Program-made: the position numbers and the translations under genes | The notes under the pieces: model-generated | What the model saw: only the letters and a program-made list of their open reading frames with translations | Database searches by the model: none | Told to the model about the DNA's origin: nothing | DNA from: an uncultured Lachnospiraceae bacterium | GTDB taxonomy: Bacteria; Bacillota; Clostridia; Lachnospirales; Lachnospiraceae | Direction of reading: 5' to 3' | NCBI GenBank assembly: GCA_910588955.1 | Contig: CAJURQ010000012.1 | Span: 16,989 to 80,988, forward strand | Length of the DNA stretch: 64,000 bases | Shown here: positions 16,344 through 23,522 of the stretch, one piece after another | Position numbering within the stretch: the first letter of the stretch is position 1 | Layout: every line of letters begins with the position of its first letter

Positions 16344-17711
16344 ATGATAAAAGTTATGAAAAACATAAATATTATAAATGCGCTGATTACTAACATTATA
16401 AATAATCTGATGCACGGTGTGTGGTTTTACAGTCTCGTGCTGGAATTCAAGCACAGCCGCAAAAAGACGGCGGCAATATCCGCGGCAGCGGTCGTGTTAA
16501 CCCAGGCTGTCATGATGGTTCTCTCCGTGTGCATGCGTGCGCAGAACTGGTTTCAGGGTGCGCAGTTTGTGATCCTGCTCTACTTGTGCGGCTATCTGGC
16601 GTCGATGCTTATTTTCGGGGGAGCTTATGTCTTTTTCATGTCCGGATCAGAGCCGGCGAAATCCCTTTTTACGGTGTCCACTTACTATAGTTTCTGGACG
16701 CTGATCTATCTGGCGATTTCGATGGCTACGCATTCTTTTGCCGGAGCGGGTGACTGGGCAGTCTGGGGTCTGCGCCTCGTCTTAAATTTGGGACCTTTAT
16801 TTCTGTATAAGAGGCTGTTGAAGCAAAAGCTGATGCGCATGTATAAGGAAATTCGCATCGGATATAGGACGGCGGCTGCTGTTTCATCTTTTGCGTTTTT
16901 CGTGATGACGGTTGTGATTTTTTATAATCAGAGTGTGAAGCGGCATGACCTGCTTCATATGGCTATGATTTTTTTGGCAAGCAGTATGATGCTGATCATT
17001 CACATACAGCTTTTTTACTATATTGTGCAGCAGGATTACGGCAGTCGCCTGAAGCAGATGGAACTGCACGAAAAGTATCTGCGGACGCAGATCAGCTCTT
17101 ATGAGCAGATGGAGCAGAGTGCCAGACAGACGAGACATGATTTCCGGCATCACAATATGGTGGTGGCGGAGTATGCCAGAGAGAAGGACTATGAGGCGAT
17201 TCTTACTTATCTTCAGGAATACGAGGCACGGGAGGAAGAAAAGTTTGACGGAGACTTTTGCAGGAACCACGTGGTGAACAGTCTGCTCTGTGCGTATGTG
17301 AGCATGGCAGGGCGGGAGGGCGTAGAGGTGAGCGTCGACGTCCGCCTCGGGGAGACAACGGAGATTTCCGATTACGATCTGGTAACGATACTTGCAAATA
17401 TTCTGGAAAACGCGGTCAATGCGTGCAAGAGAGAGGCGGGAAATCGCAGGTTAGAGCTTTCTTTGCAGCAGAAGTCGGGGAAGCTGGTTTTCGTCTGCAA
17501 GAACACCTGTACTGCGGAGGTTTTGTTTAAAAACGGGATTCCCTGCAGCCGGGAGCGCATCGGCGTAGGAATTAGGAGCGTTCTCATGTCGGCGGAGAAA
17601 TATGACGGTTCTGCCAATTTCATTGTAGCGGACGGTATGTTTATCAGTCAGGTTATTTTAAATAATATGACAGTTAAAAAAATCAGGGGGGGGGGTAGAA
17701 ACGAATGTTAG
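16344..17711 (+). CDS. AgrC-like GHKL sensor histidine kinase
   Basis: A 455-residue kinase. Residues 1-225 hold about six membrane segments, as in AgrC/ComD-type receptors of secreted peptides. A coiled linker follows, then the phosphoacceptor box TRHDFRHH near 263-270. The GHKL ATPase domain has the N box (LANILENAVNAC, near 350-361) and the G box (GVGIRSV). The start ATG follows AAAGG by 6 bases. Its last codons contain a run of nine G and overlap the next gene, a second GHKL protein, by 7 bases. Partner regulator is the LytTR protein at 18930. No small peptide pheromone gene or AgrB-like processor was seen nearby, so the ligand is unknown. Confidence 0.85.
   Translation: MIKVMKNINIINALITNIINNLMHGVWFYSLVLEFKHSRKKTAAISAAAVVLTQAVMMVLSVCMRAQNWFQGAQFVILLYLCGYLASMLIFGGAYVFFMSGSEPAKSLFTVSTYYSFWTLIYLAISMATHSFAGAGDWAVWGLRLVLNLGPLFLYKRLLKQKLMRMYKEIRIGYRTAAAVSSFAFFVMTVVIFYNQSVKRHDLLHMAMIFLASSMMLIIHIQLFYYIVQQDYGSRLKQMELHEKYLRTQISSYEQMEQSARQTRHDFRHHNMVVAEYAREKDYEAILTYLQEYEAREEEKFDGDFCRNHVVNSLLCAYVSMAGREGVEVSVDVRLGETTEISDYDLVTILANILENAVNACKREAGNRRLELSLQQKSGKLVFVCKNTCTAEVLFKNGIPCSRERIGVGIRSVLMSAEKYDGSANFIVADGMFISQVILNNMTVKKIRGGGRNEC
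17687..17695 (+). repeat. G9 homopolymer tract at the kinase gene junction
   Basis: Nine consecutive G in the final codons of the first kinase gene, 10 bases before the ATG of the second. It also acts as the likely ribosome binding site of the second gene. One added G would end the first gene at the TAG directly after the tract and remove the overlap. Confidence 0.8.
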
Positions 17712-18916
17712 GCGGTTCCGTGATGATAGCGATGGTTCGCATGATAGTCAGTATCGGAGGAGTGATTCTGCTCTTTTTCCTGATCAGTGAGTCAAGATTT
17801 GAAAAGAGAAAGACGGTGGCGGTGTGTCTGTGCGTTTATGTGGTTCTGATCGCTGCAACCTGTATTTGGTACGCCATTTCGCAGCAGGGATTTGCCCGGA
17901 TGGGTGCGCTTGTGACGTATCTGTTCTTTGGTATATTTGCCGTCTGGATCAGCCGCGATTCGGTGTATGTCTCCATGTATAAACTGGCGCTTGTCTTTTA
18001 TCTGATGTCGGTGTTTATGATCGGCGGCATTGAGATTGCGGTATTCCTTTTTGACAAAAATGTGTGGGCAGATATTGCGGGTCGTATTGTGCTGCTCGGA
18101 CTGATCGCGTGGTTTATTGACAAAAAGGTAAAGAAGACGATCCGTGGATTTTCCGATTATGTGGAATATGAACTGGATCGGTTCAGCGTGGCAATTATGA
18201 TGCTGAGTCTCTTCTTCGGCATTGCTTTTATATTAAATCCAAAGGTTCACGATCAGACGCCCTATCGTCTGATGCAGATCGCCATGAACTTTTTCCTGAC
18301 AGGAATTTTGCAGATACTCGTATTTCGCCTATATCTGCATATCGGCATAGAAAAAACATACAGGCAGGAAAATCAGCTTATGGAGATGACTCACCGTCTG
18401 TTGGAGCGTAATATGGAACTTCTGACGGCAGCCGGCGAGGATGAATCGCTAGAGAAACTTTGCGATAATGCTGCGGTCAACAGGATTCTTGTGGCGTACA
18501 CAGCGCAGGCAAAGAAAGAGCAGATAAAGGTAATGCTTGATGTGGAGCTGGGCAGCAACCCCGGCATTCCCAATATTGACCTGATGACCATACTGGCGAA
18601 CGCGTGGGAGAACGCCCTGTACGGCTGTATGGAGGCGAGAAAAGAAGAGCGTGGACGGGAATGCGTCATTCGCCTGATGGTCAGAAAAAAGAAAAATAAG
18701 CTGGTCATCTACTGCAGCAATACATGTAAGGCGGAGATTGGGATGGAAAAGGGACTGCCGAAACCCGAGGATTCAGGAGGGATCGGCGTGATGAGCATTG
18801 TCAGAACGGCGGAGAAGTTTGACGGGGAGTATGATTTTAAATATGACAACGGTGTGTTTGTCTTCCGTCTGGTTATGAATATTCCCGCTGACGGAGACGC
18901 TGCTGCGGCAGTATGA
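17705..18916 (+). CDS. GHKL-domain membrane protein lacking the histidine box
   Basis: A 403-residue protein built like its upstream neighbour: about six membrane segments in residues 1-215, then a GHKL ATPase domain with an N box (LANAWENALYGC, near 297-308) and G box (GIGVMSI). The region that should carry the phosphoacceptor is about 35 residues shorter than in the first kinase, and the RHDxRHH motif is absent; only an isolated His in MTHRLLERN remains. It may be a pseudokinase that pairs with the first kinase, or a receptor without autokinase activity. Start ATG overlaps the previous stop region and follows the G tract, so translation is probably coupled. The LytTR gene follows after 13 bases. 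Confidence 0.8.
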   Translation: MLGGSVMIAMVRMIVSIGGVILLFFLISESRFEKRKTVAVCLCVYVVLIAATCIWYAISQQGFARMGALVTYLFFGIFAVWISRDSVYVSMYKLALVFYLMSVFMIGGIEIAVFLFDKNVWADIAGRIVLLGLIAWFIDKKVKKTIRGFSDYVEYELDRFSVAIMMLSLFFGIAFILNPKVHDQTPYRLMQIAMNFFLTGILQILVFRLYLHIGIEKTYRQENQLMEMTHRLLERNMELLTAAGEDESLEKLCDNAAVNRILVAYTAQAKKEQIKVMLDVELGSNPGIPNIDLMTILANAWENALYGCMEARKEERGRECVIRLMVRKKKNKLVIYCSNTCKAEIGMEKGLPKPEDSGGIGVMSIVRTAEKFDGEYDFKYDNGVFVFRLVMNIPADGDAAAAV

Positions 18917-18929
18917 CAGGAGAAAACCC

Positions 18930-19655
18930 ATGTATCAGATTGCACTCTGCGATGACGAGACAGAACAATTGCATATAACGGAGCAGATGCTTACAAAATA
19001 TCTGGACAGCCACCCGAAGGCAGATTTCCGCGTGGACAGCTTTGAAAGCGCCGATACGCTATTAAACATGATCGCGGAGGAAGCGTATCTTCCGGATTTG
19101 ATTTTGATGGATATTTACATGCCGGATAAACTTGGAATTGAGGCAGCAAGGGAATTGAGGCATATGGGAAATCACTGCCGGATCGTGTTCCTTACAACCT
19201 CCCGAGTGCATGCTCTGGACGCTTTCGAGGTGGAGGCGACGCAGTATCTGGTAAAGCCGCTTGTGGAGGAGAAGCTGTTTCCTCTTTTGGACAGACTTTT
19301 GACGGAGATACAGGAGGAGCGCAAAAGATATGTCCTGCTGCGGATTGAAAGCACGGTACAGCGTGTGGCGGTGGATGATATCATTTACTGCGAGGCACAG
19401 GGCAAATTTCAATACCTGCATTTTGCGGACGGCAGCCAGTGTATGCTGCGCGTCACGATGGGAAAACTCGTGGAGATGTTAAATCCATACGATGAGTTTA
19501 TGCGCGTCGGCGTCGCCTTTATTATCAATATGGAGCACATCGAGTGCATCAGCAAGCAGGAGATCAGGATGGATACCGGGAAGAAAATTTATCCGCCGAG
19601 AAATGCGTATCAGGCGGTCCGGGACAGGTATTTTGCGTATTATTGCGGCGAATAA
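18930..19655 (+). CDS. LytTR-family response regulator (AgrA-like)
   Basis: A 241-residue regulator. The receiver domain (1-125) has the acidic pair in LCDDE, the phospho-acceptor Asp near 61 in LILMDIYMP, the threonine in VFLTTS and the lysine in YLVKPL. Residues 135-240 form a LytTR DNA-binding domain, with the typical IIYCEAQGKFQYLHF block and the end KIYPPRNAYQAVRDRY. It is the third gene of the operon with the two GHKL proteins. The ribosome binding site AGGAGA lies 8 bases before ATG. Directly after the stop codon begins a structured repeat that recurs in this window. Confidence 0.88.
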   Translation: MYQIALCDDETEQLHITEQMLTKYLDSHPKADFRVDSFESADTLLNMIAEEAYLPDLILMDIYMPDKLGIEAARELRHMGNHCRIVFLTTSRVHALDAFEVEATQYLVKPLVEEKLFPLLDRLLTEIQEERKRYVLLRIESTVQRVAVDDIIYCEAQGKFQYLHFADGSQCMLRVTMGKLVEMLNPYDEFMRVGVAFIINMEHIECISKQEIRMDTGKKIYPPRNAYQAVRDRYFAYYCGE

Positions 19656-19772
19656 CAACGCGAAAAGTGCTTCTAAAGACGTTCCGCCATGGGACGGGAT
19701 GCCAAGAAGCACTAAGTTTCGCGTAAGAGAATGCCTGAAATGCGGCATTCTCTGTGCTGATTTGAGTTTTGT
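19656..19772 (+). repeat. Post-stop structured element, copy 1
   Basis: It begins directly after the LytTR stop codon. Stem 1: ACGCGAAA (19658-19665) with TTTCGCGT (19717-19724). Stem 2: AGTGCTTCT (19666-19674) with AGAAGCACT (19705-19713). A three-base bulge AAG lies between them on the 3' side. An inner hairpin GTTCC/GGGAC caps it. A second hairpin follows: AGAGAATGCC (19726-19735) with GGCATTCTCT (19744-19753), then a tail with TTTGAGTT. Copies 2 and 3 are at 35736 and 55133. No U tract, so it is not a normal terminator. Confidence 0.75.
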
Positions 19773-19794
19773 ATGTGTAAGAAAGGTCTGACAT

Positions 19795-20682
19795 TCAGTC
19801 AGTTCTCTCCTTCCCCCAGAAAAACACGGCAACCGTGCCGGGACCGGTGTGCGCGCCGATGGTGGTGCCGATGCTGTGAATCACGACTTTACCGTCCAGA
19901 TGCGGGAACCGTTCTTCGATTAAGTCGGCGACGAATCTGGCGTCCGCATAGCAGGCGGACTGCGAAATATAACATTTTCCGCTGTACTCGGTTCCTTCTT
20001 CTAGGCATTCCTCCATTTTATCAACAATCGTATACATGACTTTTCTCTTGCTGCGGATTTTGTAGCGGGGGATCAGCCTTCCCATATGATCCACGTTTAA
20101 GAGAGGGCAGATATTCAGCATATTGCCGATCATGCCGGAGGTCTTCGAGACGCGACCGCCCTTGATATAGAAGGTAAGGTCAGTGGAGAAGAACCAGTGG
20201 TTCAGCCGCAGGCGGTTGTCGAGCGTCCACTGATAAAGCTCCTCCACGGATAGACCAACGTCGCGAAGATCTGCAAGCTTGTCCATCAGAAGACCGAAGC
20301 CCGAGGACGCCGCCAGAGAATCTACAATATAAATCGTCTGATCCGGGTATTTTTCCGCGAGGATTTCCTTGGCGCCCATGGCGGAGTTGATCACGCCGGA
20401 GATGCCGGAGGACAGGCACAGGTGCAGGATGTCTTTGCCGGCTCTCAAAAATGGCTCGAAGTACTCCGTAAATTCCGCCACGTTGACCTGCGAGGTCTTG
20501 GTTTCCGCGCCGTCCGTCATCGACTGATAAAACTGTTCAAAGGACATGCTCTTTCCGAGATCGTCCAGATACTCCCTGCCGTCCAGTTCATAGTGGAAAC
20601 TGGCGTAAAATATGCCGCGTTTCGAGAAATGCTCCGCCGGAAGGTCGGCGGTTGAACAGCAGCTTAAAATGTATTTCTTCAT
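19795..20682 (-). CDS. DegV-family fatty-acid-binding protein
   Basis: A 295-residue DegV family protein, a FakB-type carrier that binds a fatty acid and presents it to the FakA kinase in Firmicutes. Visible features are the TADLP start, the substrate segment ETKTSQVNVAEF, LCLSSGISGVINSA, and the C-terminal IGTTIGAHTGPGTVAVFF that closes the lipid site. ATG at 20682 is chosen; the upstream TTG at 20706 lies within the purine-rich leader. It is a single-gene unit convergent with the LytTR operon. Which fatty acid it carries cannot be told. Confidence 0.85.
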   Translation of the reverse strand: MKKYILSCCSTADLPAEHFSKRGIFYASFHYELDGREYLDDLGKSMSFEQFYQSMTDGAETKTSQVNVAEFTEYFEPFLRAGKDILHLCLSSGISGVINSAMGAKEILAEKYPDQTIYIVDSLAASSGFGLLMDKLADLRDVGLSVEELYQWTLDNRLRLNHWFFSTDLTFYIKGGRVSKTSGMIGNMLNICPLLNVDHMGRLIPRYKIRSKRKVMYTIVDKMEECLEEGTEYSGKCYISQSACYADARFVADLIEERFPHLDGKVVIHSIGTTIGAHTGPGTVAVFFWGKERTD

Positions 20683-20826
20683 AATAAAAGTGTGCCTTTC
20701 CCGCAATTTGCGAATAAAATCAGCTGTTTTAATGAAATATTACATTAGAGTGTAACACGTTTACATGGCAAATACAATGAGGACTTAGGACTAGTCGGCG
20801 GTTCGTCGGCATTTCCGAGCTTGTAC

Positions 20827-20855
20827 TTGTTTTAGGCGGAAATATTTGGTATAAT
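20827..20855 (+). promoter_or_regulatory. Promoter of the phosphofructokinase transcript
   Basis: TTGTTT at 20827-20832 and TATAAT at 20850-20855 with a 17-base spacer. The predicted start near 20862 gives a leader of about 165 bases. Confidence 0.75.
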
Positions 20856-20873
20856 ATTCACCGAAAGCAATGA

Positions 20874-20992
20874 GCAGTGCCACGACATAAGATGGCAGAA
20901 TGACTGCTGGCAGTCAATTCTGGCAGATTGTGGAGTGATAGGGCGAATGCCCGTGAACGAGGAAAACCGAAGGTTTTTCGAGTGTGTACTGC
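20874..20992 (+). ncRNA. Closed multi-branch 5' leader RNA of the phosphofructokinase gene
   Basis: A closing stem GCAGT (20874-20878) with ACTGC (20988-20992) surrounds three branches: a CCAC/GTGG arm holding AGAATGACTG/CAGTCAATTCT, a short GGGC/GCCC hairpin, and AGGAAAACC/GGTTTTTC. The whole structure lies between the start of transcription and the ribosome binding site (AAAGGAG at 21012-21018). No terminator follows, so any control would act on translation or stability. I do not recognise it as a known riboswitch class. Confidence 0.5.
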
Positions 20993-21026
20993 GAGAAAGA
21001 GTAAATAAAGAAAAAGGAGAGCAGAC

Positions 21027-22253
21027 ATGAAAGGAAACATTGTTGTTGGTCAGTCCGGCGGTCCTACAGCCGTTATCAACTCTTCCGTGGCAGGTGTGTA
21101 CGCTGCGGCAAAGAAGCTGGGTGTGAAGAAAATCTATGGTATGGTTCACGGTATCGAGGGCTTTTTGGAGGATCGTATGATCGATCTTGGCGAGTATCTG
21201 GATGACGAGACGGGAATCGAGCTCTTAAAGAGAACTCCTTCCGCATTCTTGGGTTCCTGCCGTTTTAAGATGCCTCAGATCGAGGGACACGAGGACGTTT
21301 ACGAGAAGGTGTTTGAGATCATGGAGAAGCATGATATCGAGTGCCTGTTCTATGCCGGCGGTAATGACTCTATGGATACGGTTAAGATGTTGTCCGATTA
21401 CGCGGCGGCTCACGGCAAGTCCCAGAGATTCATGGGCGTGCCTAAGACCATTGACAACGATCTGCCTGTGACGGATCACTGCCCGGGCTACGGCTCTGCG
21501 GCGAAATATATCGCGGCTTCCTTAAAGGAAATCATCCGCGACAACGCGTCTTTCGGCGCGAAGAAGCCCACCGTTTGTATCGTGGAGATCATGGGGCGTA
21601 ACGCGGGATGGCTTACGGCGGCTGCGGCGCTTGCAAAGGGTGACGACTGCGAAGGCTGTGACGCGATCTATCTGCCTGAGAAGGTGTTTGATATCGACAA
21701 GTTTGTCGCGGACGTGAAGGATCTGGCGGCGAAGAAATCTTCCGTAGTGATCGCGGTTTCCGAGGGCGTGAAAGTTGCGGACGGCAGATATGTGTGTGAG
21801 ATCGGCAGAGAGGTGGCAGTGGATGCGTTCGGACACAAGCAGATGTCCGGCACGGCGGTTATGCTTGCCGATAAGATTGCTGCTGAGACAGGTCTCAAGA
21901 CCCGTGCGATCGAATTCTCTACTTTACAGAGAGCGGCGACACATCTCGCTTCCCTCACAGATATCAACGAGGCGTTTCAGGTTGGTCACGACGCGGTTAT
22001 GGCTGCGGAAGAGGGTAAGACCGGCATGATGATCACGCTTGACAGAAACGGTGAAGACCCGTACCAGTGCGGCACCAGTGCTTACGATATCCACGCGATC
22101 GCAAACGTGGAGAGAAACGTGCCCGACGAGTGGATCACAGCGGACGGCAAGGGTCTGACGGACGACTACGAGAAATATGCGAGACCTCTTATCATGGGCG
22201 AGCTGCAGCCGCTGTTTGTGAACGGACTGCCGAGACATCTGGTGAGAAAATAA
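21027..22253 (+). CDS. pfk: Pyrophosphate-type 6-phosphofructokinase
   Basis: A 408-residue phosphofructokinase that phosphorylates fructose 6-phosphate in glycolysis. The nucleotide/PPi site reads GGNDS (111-115), with Asp where ATP enzymes have Gly104, and PKTIDND (139-145), with Lys where ATP enzymes have Gly124. This pair is the known mark of PPi-dependent enzymes, which act reversibly. MGRNAGW and the substrate loops are also present. The length is larger than the 320-residue ATP enzymes and fits the long PPi group. It stands alone with its own promoter and a structured leader, and a terminator at 22279-22312 follows. Phosphoryl donor is inferred from the two residues. Confidence 0.88.
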   Translation: MKGNIVVGQSGGPTAVINSSVAGVYAAAKKLGVKKIYGMVHGIEGFLEDRMIDLGEYLDDETGIELLKRTPSAFLGSCRFKMPQIEGHEDVYEKVFEIMEKHDIECLFYAGGNDSMDTVKMLSDYAAAHGKSQRFMGVPKTIDNDLPVTDHCPGYGSAAKYIAASLKEIIRDNASFGAKKPTVCIVEIMGRNAGWLTAAAALAKGDDCEGCDAIYLPEKVFDIDKFVADVKDLAAKKSSVVIAVSEGVKVADGRYVCEIGREVAVDAFGHKQMSGTAVMLADKIAAETGLKTRAIEFSTLQRAATHLASLTDINEAFQVGHDAVMAAEEGKTGMMITLDRNGEDPYQCGTSAYDIHAIANVERNVPDEWITADGKGLTDDYEKYARPLIMGELQPLFVNGLPRHLVRK

Positions 22254-22278
22254 AAAATTGTAAAAATTGGAAATTCTT

Positions 22279-22312
22279 CAAAAGAGTGGTTTACAAAACC
22301 ACTCTTTTGTTA
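22279..22312 (+). terminator. Terminator after the phosphofructokinase gene
   Basis: CAAAAGAGTGGTTT (22279-22292) pairs with AAACCACTCTTTTG (22296-22309). Bidirectional shape because of flanking A and T runs. Confidence 0.85.
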
Positions 22313-22324
22313 TATGATGGTTAT

Positions 22325-22338
22325 GGAAAACGATTTCC
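22325..22338. promoter_or_regulatory. Candidate LacI-family operator
   Basis: GGAAAACGATTTCC, an inverted repeat with central CG, the mark of LacI-family operators. It lies 45 bases before the LacI-type gene at 22383, so autoregulation is likely. It misses the CcpA cre consensus by one base of spacing. Confidence 0.5.
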
Positions 22339-22382
22339 GGAAAACATTTTCTGAGAGAGAAGTCGTTGGAAATGGATGAAAC

Positions 22383-23402
22383 ATGGTATCAATCAAAGAC
22401 GTTGCAAAGCACGCGGGCGTAGCAATCTCCACCGTTTCCAAGGTGCTGAATAACTACCCGAATGTGAGCGAGGAGACAAAGAAAAAAGTAAATCAGGCGG
22501 TGGAGGAATTAAATTTCGTGCCTAATTCCGTTGCGGCGGCGCTTTCCTCCAAGCAGTCCGGCAGGGTGGCATTGCTTTTGAATCTGGGCAATGTGTCGCA
22601 GGCGGTGGACGAGATCAACATGCAGTATATGGCGGGCACCATAAGCAGGGCGGTGGAGTTGAATCTGGATGTGATCACGATATTTGACTCCATGCTGAAA
22701 AACAAAAATCTGGACGAGGTGGTGCGCTATCTGCGCTCCCAGAGCATTACGGGGCTTATTGTTTTCGGCATGTCAAAGGATGACAAGGTGCTCCAGAAAC
22801 TGATAGGCGCGCAGCTTTTCAAGATTGTGGCGGTGGATGCGCCTCTTGTGAACGCTTCGACCTCCTCGGTCTGGATCGATCAGGAAACAGCGCAGTATGA
22901 CGTGGCGAAGAAGACGCTCAAGGAAAATAAGGGAAAGAGCATGCTCTATCTGGCGGGAAAGAAAAACGGCTACGTTTCCGCGGAACGGCTGAAAGGCATC
23001 CAGCGGCTGGCGGAGGAGGAGGGGATTTCTCTTCTTGTCAGGAATGGGGAGTTCTCGGAACTTCAGGCGAGAAATCTGACGTTTAAGTATGCGAAGAAAA
23101 AAGATATCGTGGTGTGCGCTTCCGACCTGATGGCGATCGGCGCGATGCGGGCGCTGATGGATATGGATATTTTCCGCCCGGTATGCGGCTTCGACGGGAT
23201 CACGCTGATGGGGTATGCGGGTAAGCAGATGAACACGGTCAAGCAGAATTTTGAGCGGATTGCTTCGGAGGCGGTGGAAGAGCTGAAACGCCTTTTAGAC
23301 GGCGGAGAGGGGCAGCAGATAGTGCTTGATTATGAGCTTGTCAGAATGAAGTACGAGGATATTCTGATGACCACACAGAAAAAGGGCGCGGGAAACATTT
23401 AA
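22383..23402 (+). CDS. LacI-family transcription regulator
   Basis: A 339-residue regulator. The N terminus is a textbook LacI helix-turn-helix, VSIKDVAKHAGVAISTVSKV, followed by the hinge NFVPNSVAAALSS. The rest is a periplasmic-binding-protein-like effector domain. It lies 120 bases before glycogen phosphorylase in the same direction, so it probably controls that gene and its own promoter through the palindrome at 22325. The effector sugar is unknown. The start ATG at 22383 is fixed by the family's N terminus; the ribosome binding site is weak (GGAAATGGATG). Confidence 0.88.
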   Translation: MVSIKDVAKHAGVAISTVSKVLNNYPNVSEETKKKVNQAVEELNFVPNSVAAALSSKQSGRVALLLNLGNVSQAVDEINMQYMAGTISRAVELNLDVITIFDSMLKNKNLDEVVRYLRSQSITGLIVFGMSKDDKVLQKLIGAQLFKIVAVDAPLVNASTSSVWIDQETAQYDVAKKTLKENKGKSMLYLAGKKNGYVSAERLKGIQRLAEEEGISLLVRNGEFSELQARNLTFKYAKKKDIVVCASDLMAIGAMRALMDMDIFRPVCGFDGITLMGYAGKQMNTVKQNFERIASEAVEELKRLLDGGEGQQIVLDYELVRMKYEDILMTTQKKGAGNI

Positions 23403-23522
23403 AAGGCACGCTTTCGATGGAACCGGATACAGAGTGAGCGGCGCGGGTTTACACGAACACAGAACTGGATAATATAATTAACATAGAGAAAAAACTAACA
23501 AGTAGAAAAGGGAGGTTTCAAC

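Noticed and set aside
17705..18916. Second kinase gene as a pseudogene
   Set aside because: The frame is intact, the ATPase boxes are kept and translation is coupled, so loss of the histidine box looks selected and not degenerate.
22325..22340. CcpA cre site before the LacI gene
   Set aside because: The spacing differs by one base from the cre consensus; a LacI-type operator for the local regulator explains it better.
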